From JAVVEW01 sp032251045 (lineage in GTDB: Bacteria; Pseudomonadota; Gammaproteobacteria; Methylococcales; Methylomonadaceae), in assembly GCA_032251045.1 (NCBI GenBank), contig JAVVEW010000044.1:1-19453 (forward strand): 19,453 nt of DNA. Direction: 5' to 3'. Both the position numbers and the translations under genes were made by a program. Within the stretch, counting starts at the first letter, position 1. Each line of letters begins with the position of its first letter. Positions 7,150-13,931 of this stretch are shown piece by piece. Under the pieces are notes generated by a model, which was given only the letters and a program-made list of their open reading frames with translations, was not told the origin of the DNA and made no database searches.

Positions 7150-7743
7150 TCAGATGTCTTTGGCTTTACCCAGAATCTCATCAACTTTGGCCTTAAAGCC
7201 AGCGTGAGAAAGATACAAGATGTAAAGACCGGCAAAGGCAAAAAACGCATACAGCAGGTATCCAGTCGAGCTGGTTGGCAGACTGGCGCCGGCTTTGAAG
7301 GACATATGCACGTCAAGGTTCTCACCTTTTTCCGGAACCAGCGTGATATGAATCAGGTAATCGCCTGGCTGAGGAACACCATTAGGTAAATCCAGAATGA
7401 CTGTGCCGGATTTATGCTTGGCAGCCTTTTGGAAAAAAACTTCTTTACCCTCAGGCTCTTTGGTAACCTGGAACTCAATGGCCATGTTGCGATACCGAAC
7501 ATCTTGGTAATCGAAAACCAATTGAATTTTTGAATCTGACTTGGGCAAAATGCCACAGAATTCCTCAGCGGGAAAGGCTTTAGGTTGGTAAGCTGTGTAG
7601 TGAATCCAATGCCCCGGCTCCAACTCGAATTTACACTGGTCGGTATCGGTGCCCGCTGCACCACCGTGGGCTAAGGCCAAGTTCGAGAACATCAAACTGG
7701 CGCAGAAAATCAAGGCATTTCTCAGTAAGCTTAGTTTCATCAT
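7150..7743 (-). CDS. exported membrane-anchored protein with predicted N-terminal His-Gly-Gly
   Basis: A 197-residue protein whose signal peptide ends ...SNLALA. Cleavage after Ala25 would leave His26-Gly27-Gly28 as the mature N-terminus. A soluble domain of mainly beta character follows (about 35-150). It contains DQC (Cys37), HWIHYTAYQP (45-54) and EEFC (Cys63); the two cysteines could pair. One membrane helix (about 160-178) and a Lys-rich cytoplasmic tail end the protein. I recall similar AHGG...DxC...YQP...EEFC proteins in methylotrophs and nitrifiers but know of no assigned function. An exposed N-terminal His with further His residues could bind copper. It is the first gene of the operon, 37 bases before the oxidase. 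Tandem ATGs with a GGAAGGAAA ribosome site support the start. Confidence 0.8.
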   Translation of the reverse strand: MMKLSLLRNALIFCASLMFSNLALAHGGAAGTDTDQCKFELEPGHWIHYTAYQPKAFPAEEFCGILPKSDSKIQLVFDYQDVRYRNMAIEFQVTKEPEGKEVFFQKAAKHKSGTVILDLPNGVPQPGDYLIHITLVPEKGENLDVHMSFKAGASLPTSSTGYLLYAFFAFAGLYILYLSHAGFKAKVDEILGKAKDI

Positions 7744-7846
7744 CAGACTTTCCTTCCCGGTTGTTGGTTAATTATTGCCGTAGCGGCTTTACACAAGCGT
7801 GCGACGTATTGCTTGAGCGTGCCATAAAAGGCACTCTTCTCACTCT

Positions 7847-7875
7847 AACATAGACCCTGGCACAAATAAAGTTAA
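7847..7875 (-). promoter_or_regulatory. candidate sigma-70 promoter of the copper operon
   Basis: On the minus strand, TTAACT and TATGTT are separated by exactly 17 bases (each 4/6 to consensus). Transcription would start near 7840, giving a leader of about 97 bases. The leader holds a small hairpin, GTGCC-ATAAAA-GGCAC (7819-7834), which might be regulatory or incidental. This is a pattern match only. Confidence 0.35.
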
Positions 7876-7966
7876 CCATGAATGGCGTAATGTTATTGGT
7901 GTGGTGGTGATATGCAACATGGCCAGCAGTGAGAACAATCCCATAGGTTATCAAGTTTTCCTGAAT

Positions 7967-7995
7967 TTGCCATTACCACGACTTTTTCGTAGACT
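7967..7995 (+). promoter_or_regulatory. candidate sigma-70 promoter of pgi
   Basis: TTGCCA (5/6) and TAGACT (4/6) lie 17 bases apart, with a predicted start near 8002 and a leader of about 31 bases. This position agrees with the chosen pgi start at 8033 and argues against the longer frame opening at 7901. Confidence 0.45.
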
Positions 7996-8032
7996 TTATC
8001 GGATTTGTCTTGTCATCCAGGAACCTCAAGTT

Positions 8033-9673
8033 ATGTCACAGCTTACGCAGTCAGCCGCTTGGAAAAGCCTTGAGCAACATCTTGCAAACATGCGTGGATT
8101 CGATTTGAAGGCTGCGTTTGCCGACAACCCTGACCGGTTTGCCCGATTCTCTCTAACTCAAGACACTCTGCTCTACGACTTTTCCAAGAACTGGATCACC
8201 GAGGAAACCTTGAATCTGTTGGTTGTCCTGGCAGAACAACAGGAACTTGGTCAGAAAATCGAAGATCAGTTCAACGGCGTTAAAATCAATCACACCGAGC
8301 AGCGCGCCGTTTTACATACCGCATTGCGTAATCGCAGCAGCAACCCCGTTTATGTCGATGGACATGATGTCATGCCCAAGGTTCGGCAAACCCTTGAACA
8401 AATGCGCGTTTTCAGCGAACGAGTACGGAGCGGCCAATGGCGCGGCTGGAGCGGTAAAGCCATGACCGACATCGTTAACATCGGCATTGGCGGCTCCAAT
8501 TTGGGGCCTAAAATGGTAGTCAACGCGCTTCGACCTTACTGCAAGGAGGGCTTGAAAACCCATTTTGTCTCCAATGTTGACCAAGCAGATTTGTTATTGA
8601 CTCTAGGCGGGTTAAATGCGGAAACCACGCTGTTTGTTATCGCATCAAAAGTATTCAACACCCAGGAAACCATGACCAACGCGCGTTCTGCCAAGGACTG
8701 GTTTCTTGAGCAGATTGGCGCGAAAGATGCTATTCGCCAACATTTTGTCGCCATTTCCACCAATGCAGAACAAGTTTCGGCATTTGGCATCGACCCTGAG
8801 AATATGTTTGAATTCTGGGATTGGGTAGGCGGGCGCTTTTCGTTGTGGTCGGCGATCGGACTATCCATCGCGCTCAGTATCGGCATGGAGCGTTTTGAAT
8901 CGCTTCTGGATGGCGCTCATGAGATGGATTGCCACTTCCGTAATACCGATTACCGGCATAATATACCGGTCATCATGGCCTTGATAGGCATTTGGTATAA
9001 CAATTTCCATGGCGCGGAAACACAAGCTTTATTGCCTTATGATCAGTCGCTGAAGTTTTTTACGGACTACATGCAGCAAGGTGACATGGAAAGCAACGGC
9101 AAAAGCCGCGACCGGGAAGGCAATCTGGTCGATTATCAGACCGGTCCTATTATCTGGGGGCAGCCGGGCACCAATGGCCAGCATGCCTTTTTTCAGCTGA
9201 TTCATCAAGGCACTAAACTGATTCCTTGTGATTTCATCGCGGCCGCCAACAGCCATTACCCTCTGAAACATCATCATGACATCTTGATTTCCAATTTCCT
9301 GGCGCAGCCGGAAGCGCTGATGCACGGCAAAAACAAAGCTGAAGTTCTGGCCGAGCTTCGGCCTGAACAGCGTAACGACGCAGCTTTGGTCGCTTCGCGC
9401 ATTTTTCCGGGCAACAAGCCTTCCAGCACGTTTTTGGTCGAGCAATTAACACCTAAAACATTAGGTGCGCTGATTGCCTGTTACGAACACAAGATATTCA
9501 CTCAGGGCGCCATCTGGAACATCAATTCCTTTGATCAAATGGGTGTTGAACTCGGCAAAACACTGGCGCGCTCTATTCTCCCTGAATTAACCGGCAGTCC
9601 AGGCTTTGCCGGACATGCTCATGACAGCTCCACTCAAGGTTTGATCGATGCTTATCTGAAACAGCGGCGCTAA
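8033..9673 (+). CDS. pgi: glucose-6-phosphate isomerase
   Basis: A 546-residue cytoplasmic enzyme (E. coli 549) that interconverts glucose 6-phosphate and fructose 6-phosphate. In a RuMP organism it feeds fructose 6-phosphate into the oxidative branch with Zwf and Gnd. Visible marks are VNIGIGGSNLGP (148-159), GGRFSLWSAIGLSIA (266-280), QQGDMESNGK with the catalytic Glu354, GQPGTNGQHAFFQLIHQGTK with His384, and INSFDQMGVELGK with Lys509, matching E. coli Glu355, His386 and Lys514. The phosphate loop reads SKVFNTQET where most family members have SKTFTTQET. The start ATG at 8033 has an AGGA about 10 bases upstream and gives the expected N-terminus; the frame is open 44 codons further up, but that part is unlike the family. 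It diverges from the copper operon and converges on zwf. Confidence 0.97.
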   Translation: MSQLTQSAAWKSLEQHLANMRGFDLKAAFADNPDRFARFSLTQDTLLYDFSKNWITEETLNLLVVLAEQQELGQKIEDQFNGVKINHTEQRAVLHTALRNRSSNPVYVDGHDVMPKVRQTLEQMRVFSERVRSGQWRGWSGKAMTDIVNIGIGGSNLGPKMVVNALRPYCKEGLKTHFVSNVDQADLLLTLGGLNAETTLFVIASKVFNTQETMTNARSAKDWFLEQIGAKDAIRQHFVAISTNAEQVSAFGIDPENMFEFWDWVGGRFSLWSAIGLSIALSIGMERFESLLDGAHEMDCHFRNTDYRHNIPVIMALIGIWYNNFHGAETQALLPYDQSLKFFTDYMQQGDMESNGKSRDREGNLVDYQTGPIIWGQPGTNGQHAFFQLIHQGTKLIPCDFIAAANSHYPLKHHHDILISNFLAQPEALMHGKNKAEVLAELRPEQRNDAALVASRIFPGNKPSSTFLVEQLTPKTLGALIACYEHKIFTQGAIWNINSFDQMGVELGKTLARSILPELTGSPGFAGHAHDSSTQGLIDAYLKQRR

Positions 9674-9694
9674 AACAACAGCAAATGTCGCGCC

Positions 9695-9726
9695 TTAGCA
9701 ATGAATGACGCCGCATTCATTGCTAA
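9695..9726. terminator. perfect 13-bp palindrome between convergent pgi and zwf (likely bidirectional terminator)
   Basis: TTAGCAATGAATG and its exact complement flank the 6-base loop ACGCCG. It lies 21 bases after the pgi stop and 17 bases after the zwf stop, where a two-way terminator is expected. There is no strong T run on either side, so termination is inferred from position and stem strength. Confidence 0.6.
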
Positions 9727-9743
9727 CAGCACTACAGCCTGAC

Positions 9744-11249
9744 TCACGTCACATATGGCGACACCGGGTAGCATTCCGGTTCCAGTGACGTGCGCCAGAA
9801 CTGACTTTCCTTATCGAACAAGCGCTGACTGACCGAAGGCCCCCAGCTACCGGCCGGATAGGTGGCGATATGATCGCGCTCCACCGCCCAGGTTTGTAGC
9901 ACCGGATCAACGATTTGCCAGGCCAGATCCACCTCATCGAAACGCAGAAACAACGAACGGTCGCCATCGATCACATCCAGCAACAGATTTTCATAAGCAT
10001 CGATGGCGCGTTCGTGTTCGGCGCGGAAACCGGCATCCAGACTGGTGGAACGCGTCTGCATGGTCAGCCCTGGCTCTTTGACGGTCATTTCCAGCCGGAT
10101 ACGTTCCTCGGGCTGAATGCCCAGCACGACCCAGTTCGGATTCATGCACTCAACCTGGGTGTCGCGGAAAAACTGCAGCGGCGGATGCCTAAAACAAATG
10201 GCAATGCTGGATTGTGCCTTGGCCATGCGTTTGCCGGTTCTAAGGTAAAACGGCACCCCGCGCCAACGCCAGTTGTCGATATACAGCTTCAAGGCGGCAT
10301 AGGTTTCGGTGACACTATCCTGGGTAATGCCAGACTCCTCCAGATACCCTGGTACTTTGACGCCGTTAATCCGGCCCTGAGCATATTGTCCGCGCACCGA
10401 TTGAGCATGCACCGCGCTTTTCGCGATCGGCCGGATCGATTTCAGCACTTTGACTTTCTCATCACGCAAGGCTTCGGCGTCCATGGCCACCGGCGGCTCC
10501 ATCGCCACCAGAGTCATCAGTTGCAATAAATGACTTTGCAGCATGTCACGCAAGGCGCCGGCGCTATCATAATAGCCGCCACGCTCACCTACGCCCAGAT
10601 CTTCAGAATGGGTGATCTGGACATGGTCGATGTAGTTGCGGTTCCATAACGGCTCCAGCAGGACATTGGCAAAACGAAATACCAGCACATTCTGCACCAT
10701 ACCCTTGCCCAGGTAATGGTCGATGCGGTAAACCTGCTCTTCGCGCAAATATTTACCGATACGTTGTTGCAATCCCTGGGCGCTTTGCTGATCGTAACCG
10801 AACGGTTTTTCGATAATCACCCGCCGCCAGCCGGTGGCTTCATCGAGCAGCTCGACCTGACTCAGGCGCTCGATCACGTCGCCGAAATCGGACGGGCTGA
10901 TGGCCAGGTAAAACGCCAGATTGCGCGGATAGTCGGCACCGGATAACAAATCGGCCAAATCCCGATAGCTTTGCTGATCCGCCAAATCACCGCGCTGGAA
11001 CACCAGTTTTTCGGCAAACCGCGCCCAGGCCTCGTTATCCAGTGGTTCCTTGGCCTTGGCTTCCAGCCAGCTTTTGACCGTTTCACGCCAGTGTTTCTGT
11101 GACCAGTCCCGCCGACCAAGGCCGACGACTCGGGTTTGCTCGGGCAATTTGCCTTCGCGTTCCAGATGATACAAAGCGGGCATCAGTTTAATTTGCGACA
11201 GATTGCCGGTGGCGCCGAAAATCACGAAAGTACAGGCACGCTGTTCCAT
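9744..11249 (-). CDS. zwf: glucose-6-phosphate 1-dehydrogenase
   Basis: A 501-residue enzyme, normal for the family, that oxidises glucose 6-phosphate to 6-phosphogluconolactone with reduction of NADP+ (or NAD+). The N-terminal Rossmann motif is GATGNL (12-17) followed by IKLMPALYHL. EKPFG lies at 147-151, and the active-site signature RIDHYLGK at 175-182 includes the catalytic His. Sequence continues without break to a typical C-terminus containing WGPSVSQRLFD. The fingerprint has Asn and Ile where E. coli has Asp and Arg (GAKGDLARRKL), a mild variation. It is 12 bases downstream of gnd and probably in one operon with it, so the two oxidative steps are made together. No lactonase gene (pgl) lies between or beside them. 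In RuMP methylotrophs this enzyme supports cyclic formaldehyde oxidation. Confidence 0.97.
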   Translation of the reverse strand: MEQRACTFVIFGATGNLSQIKLMPALYHLEREGKLPEQTRVVGLGRRDWSQKHWRETVKSWLEAKAKEPLDNEAWARFAEKLVFQRGDLADQQSYRDLADLLSGADYPRNLAFYLAISPSDFGDVIERLSQVELLDEATGWRRVIIEKPFGYDQQSAQGLQQRIGKYLREEQVYRIDHYLGKGMVQNVLVFRFANVLLEPLWNRNYIDHVQITHSEDLGVGERGGYYDSAGALRDMLQSHLLQLMTLVAMEPPVAMDAEALRDEKVKVLKSIRPIAKSAVHAQSVRGQYAQGRINGVKVPGYLEESGITQDSVTETYAALKLYIDNWRWRGVPFYLRTGKRMAKAQSSIAICFRHPPLQFFRDTQVECMNPNWVVLGIQPEERIRLEMTVKEPGLTMQTRSTSLDAGFRAEHERAIDAYENLLLDVIDGDRSLFLRFDEVDLAWQIVDPVLQTWAVERDHIATYPAGSWGPSVSQRLFDKESQFWRTSLEPECYPVSPYVT

Positions 11250-11261
11250 GTGCGGCGCCTC

Positions 11262-12698
11262 CTAAACGTTGTAAGTGCTGGAAGCGGCGGTACCACCCTG
11301 CCCGGTCCAGTCGGTATGGAAAAACTCGCCTTCCGGACGGTCGATCCGTTGATATTGATGGGCGCCGAAATAATCGCGCTGCGCCTGTAACAGATTGGCC
11401 GGCAGACGTTCACAGCGATAACCATCGTAATAGGCCAGGGCGCTGGTCATGGCCGGCATGGGAATACCGAGTTCGATGCCGGCGATCACCGTGCGCCGCC
11501 AGCCGATGGCGCTTTTCTGCAAGGCATCGGCAAAAAAATTCGCCAACAGCAGATTTTCCAGACTCGGTTCGACCTGAAACGCCCGGGCGATATCGTTCAG
11601 AAACACGCTGCGGATAATACAGCCGCCGCGCCAGATCAAAGCGATATCGCTGTAATTCAGCGACCAGCCATAGGCATGGGCAGCCTCGCGCATCATTCGG
11701 AAGCCTTGGGCATAGGAAATGATTTTGGCAGCATACAGGCCCTGCTCAATAGCGGCGATCAGGGATTCTTGGTCACCATGATATTTTTTCGGCTGCTTGG
11801 GCAATTTTTGCGCCGCTTTCACCCGCTCAGGCTTTAACGCCGACAAACAGCGGGCAAATACCGCTTCGCCGATCAAGGTCAGCGGCATACCCAGCTCCAG
11901 GGCATTGATGCCGGTCCATTTACCGGTGCCTTTTTGTCCGGCACGATCGAGAATTTTATCGACCAACGGCTGTCCGTCGTCATCGTTAACGCTCAGGATA
12001 TCGGCGGTAATATCGATCAGATAGGAATTTAACAGTCCGCCACGCCAGCGGGCAAAAATTGCCTGAATCTCGCCCGCGCTTAATCCCAGGCCTGAAGATA
12101 GCAAATGATACGCCTCGCAAATCAATTGCATATCACCGTATTCGATGCCGTTATGCACCATTTTCACATAATGCCCGGCGCCGCCCTCGCCTATCCAGCG
12201 GCAACACGGCTCGCCATCAACCTTGGCACTGATGGCCTTGAGCATGGGCGAAATAACCGGCCAGGCGTCCGGGTCGCCACCCGGCATGATGGCCGGTCCA
12301 TTGCGCGCACCTTCTTCGCCGCCGGAAATGCCGGAACCGACAAATCGAATGCCGCGTTCAGCCAGCGTCTTAGTGCGGCGCTGACTATCGGTGAACAAGG
12401 AATTACCGCCGTCGATCACTATGTCGCCAGCATCAAGCAACGGCGTCAGTTGCTCGATCACCTGATCGACCACACCGCCGGCCTTGACCATCAAAAACAA
12501 TACCCGTGGCGCTGCTATCTGACTGACCAACTCGGCCAATGAGAACGCTGGCGTGATGCCTTCAGCTTGGGCAACGAAGTCTCGGGTCACCTGCTCGGTG
12601 CGATTGTAAACTGAGATTTTGAAACCTTGATCGCGGAAATTCAGCGCCAGATTCTGGCCCATTACCGCAAGACCGATTAAACCGATATTCTGTGTCAT
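11262..12698 (-). CDS. gnd: 6-phosphogluconate dehydrogenase, decarboxylating
   Basis: A 478-residue enzyme (E. coli 468) that oxidatively decarboxylates 6-phosphogluconate to ribulose 5-phosphate and CO2 with NADP+. The marks are the Rossmann fingerprint GLAVMGQN (9-16), IDGGNS (95-100), the substrate signature SGGEEGARNGPAIMPGG (125-141), and GAGHYVKMVHNGIEYGDMQ (173-191). That last motif carries the catalytic Lys179 and Glu186. The C-terminus EFFHTDWTGQGG is that of the long, E. coli-like form rather than the short tetrameric GndA form. First gene of the gnd-zwf operon. The ribosome site AAGAGAG lies within a perfect 6-1-6 palindrome at 12699-12711, which might fold over the start; whether this matters is unknown. 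Confidence 0.96.
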   Translation of the reverse strand: MTQNIGLIGLAVMGQNLALNFRDQGFKISVYNRTEQVTRDFVAQAEGITPAFSLAELVSQIAAPRVLFLMVKAGGVVDQVIEQLTPLLDAGDIVIDGGNSLFTDSQRRTKTLAERGIRFVGSGISGGEEGARNGPAIMPGGDPDAWPVISPMLKAISAKVDGEPCCRWIGEGGAGHYVKMVHNGIEYGDMQLICEAYHLLSSGLGLSAGEIQAIFARWRGGLLNSYLIDITADILSVNDDDGQPLVDKILDRAGQKGTGKWTGINALELGMPLTLIGEAVFARCLSALKPERVKAAQKLPKQPKKYHGDQESLIAAIEQGLYAAKIISYAQGFRMMREAAHAYGWSLNYSDIALIWRGGCIIRSVFLNDIARAFQVEPSLENLLLANFFADALQKSAIGWRRTVIAGIELGIPMPAMTSALAYYDGYRCERLPANLLQAQRDYFGAHQYQRIDRPEGEFFHTDWTGQGGTAASSTYNV

Positions 12699-12745
12699 AA
12701 GAGACTCTCTTGTTATGAGGATATGATAAAAGTCGAAATAACAGC

Positions 12746-12776
12746 GTAGCCCGGATGGCGCTTAGCGCCATCCGGG
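12746..12776 (+). repeat. REP-type palindrome with GTAG head
   Basis: GTAG (12746-12749) is followed by a perfect 13-bp inverted repeat around one base: CCCGGATGGCGCT, T, AGCGCCATCCGGG (12750-12776). A GTAG tetranucleotide beside a GC-rich palindrome is the hallmark of REP elements mobilised by RAYT (TnpA-REP) transposases. It sits upstream of gnd and downstream of the TPR lipoprotein gene. Only this one clear copy is in the window, so its repeat status across the genome is inferred. It could also act as a transcription terminator or mRNA stabiliser. Confidence 0.65.
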
Positions 12777-12880
12777 ACGTTGCGAGCCATGCCCTACTTT
12801 TTCGCTTTTACGACAACCTCGTTATTGTGGGAATCAAGTTTCCCGGTGTGAAAGGATTTATGTCCGTGTCGCTGAATCGT

Positions 12881-13393
12881 TCAATCAGCTTTCAGGTGTG
12901 CCTTATCAATCAAGCGACGGCTGGCCTGCTTGACTTCAATATTATTGGCTGCCAATAATTCGGCTTTACGAGCCAGTTGCTCCGCTAAGGGGTAGTTACC
13001 TTGCGCAAAACGCACTTCAGCCAGCGCTAATAATAGCGCCGCATTGCGCGGGGCAATACGCAAACCGCGTTCCAATGTTGCAACGGCCTGTTCCAGGCGC
13101 CCCATCTGCTGATGTCGTTGACCTTGTGCCAGCAACGCATCGGCTGCCGCCAGCATGGGTTCTGGCGCAACCCTATTATCCGAACGCGCCCAATCCGGTG
13201 GTGGCTGTGCGGGATCGCGGTCAGGCTGAACGACAATCTCCGGCTTAGGGATACTGGTTTTCGGTTGGGCGTGTGGTTCAGACACAACCGGTTGCGGCTT
13301 CAGAATGGGCGGTGGTGCTTCATGTCGAGCACAGGCGCTTAACCACAGCAGCACAACCAGGCAAAAAATGCGCAAGGGTTTGAATCTTATCAT
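12881..13393 (-). CDS. TPR-containing lipoprotein
   Basis: A 170-residue protein whose signal sequence MIRFKPLRIFCLVVLLWLSAC ends in the lipobox LSAC, so Cys21 is probably lipidated. The residue after Cys is Ala, so it is likely sorted to the outer membrane. A Pro-rich spacer (about 25-75) precedes a helical part (about 85-165). That part contains at least two tetratricopeptide-like units, for example GRLEQAVATLERGLRIAPRN and QGNYPLAEQLARKAELLA. It probably serves as a protein-binding scaffold at the envelope; the partner is unknown. The frame opens at 13450, but that start would overlap def and precede the signal peptide, so the ATG at 13393 was chosen. It is 28 bases downstream of def, likely the last gene of the ppk-def unit. 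Confidence 0.8.
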   Translation of the reverse strand: MIRFKPLRIFCLVVLLWLSACARHEAPPPILKPQPVVSEPHAQPKTSIPKPEIVVQPDRDPAQPPPDWARSDNRVAPEPMLAAADALLAQGQRHQQMGRLEQAVATLERGLRIAPRNAALLLALAEVRFAQGNYPLAEQLARKAELLAANNIEVKQASRRLIDKAHLKAD

Positions 13394-13421
13394 GCGAGTT
13401 ATCTCGGTTTGGCCTGACAAA

Positions 13422-13931
13422 TTAAAACAGGCGTTGGTATTCGACTTCACTGATCACATCCAGACTGCTGCTAATCCGATCCAGATAAACGATACCCTGC
13501 AAATGATCGTATTCGTGCTGAAACACCCGGGCAATAAAACCTGCTAACGTCGCTTGGTGCCAAGTTTGCGCCAAGTCCTGATAGCGCACTGCAATCTGAG
13601 TATAGCGAGGCACTTTGGCGCGAATGCCAGGAATACTCAGACAACCTTCCCAGTCTTTGACTTGCTGGCAGGTTAACGGCTCGAATTCAGGATTCAGCAT
13701 CAACATTGGCGCCATCTCAGGCGCATTGGGATAGCGCGGTGTAGGTCTGGACGCAACCACCATCATACGCTGATCCATACCGATTTGCGGCCCGGCCAGA
13801 CCTACGCCTTGCGTGGTCGCCAATACAGCCGCTAAGGTGTTTGCGCTTTCAGCATTAAAATCGGTCACAGGCCGGGCCAACAGCCGCAATCTGGCATCAC
13901 CGAGCTGAACAATGCCGGGCAAATCATTCAT
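13422..13931 (-). CDS. def: peptide deformylase
   Basis: A 169-residue metalloenzyme that removes the formyl group from N-terminal Met of nascent proteins. The three family motifs are present. Motif I is GVGLAGPQ (42-49; Gly where most have Ala, as in GxGLAAxQ). Motif II is EGCLS (95-99), with metal ligand Cys97. Motif III is HEYDH (139-143), with ligands His139 and His143 and catalytic Glu140. Length and motifs indicate an active enzyme. Housekeeping def is usually beside fmt; this copy is coupled to ppk by a 4-base ATGA overlap, so it may be a second deformylase of the genome. That cannot be judged from this window. Confidence 0.94.
   Translation of the reverse strand: MNDLPGIVQLGDARLRLLARPVTDFNAESANTLAAVLATTQGVGLAGPQIGMDQRMMVVASRPTPRYPNAPEMAPMLMLNPEFEPLTCQQVKDWEGCLSIPGIRAKVPRYTQIAVRYQDLAQTWHQATLAGFIARVFQHEYDHLQGIVYLDRISSSLDVISEVEYQRLF

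Noticed and set aside
7858..7876. TGGCAC suggesting a sigma-54 promoter on the plus strand
   Set aside because: There is no TTGC-type -12 element at the required spacing.
7901..8032. 44-codon upstream extension of pgi in the same frame
   Set aside because: The extension is unlike the family's N-terminus, overlaps the likely promoter, and the ATG at 8033 has a ribosome site and gives normal length.
9915..10529. Long plus-strand frame antisense to zwf, and similar antisense frames in gnd, ppk and the oxidase gene
   Set aside because: They mirror the codon pattern of strong genes, have no ribosome sites and show no domain-like sequence.
13394..13450. Longer start for the TPR lipoprotein
   Set aside because: It would overlap def and put 19 polar residues ahead of a clear lipoprotein signal peptide.
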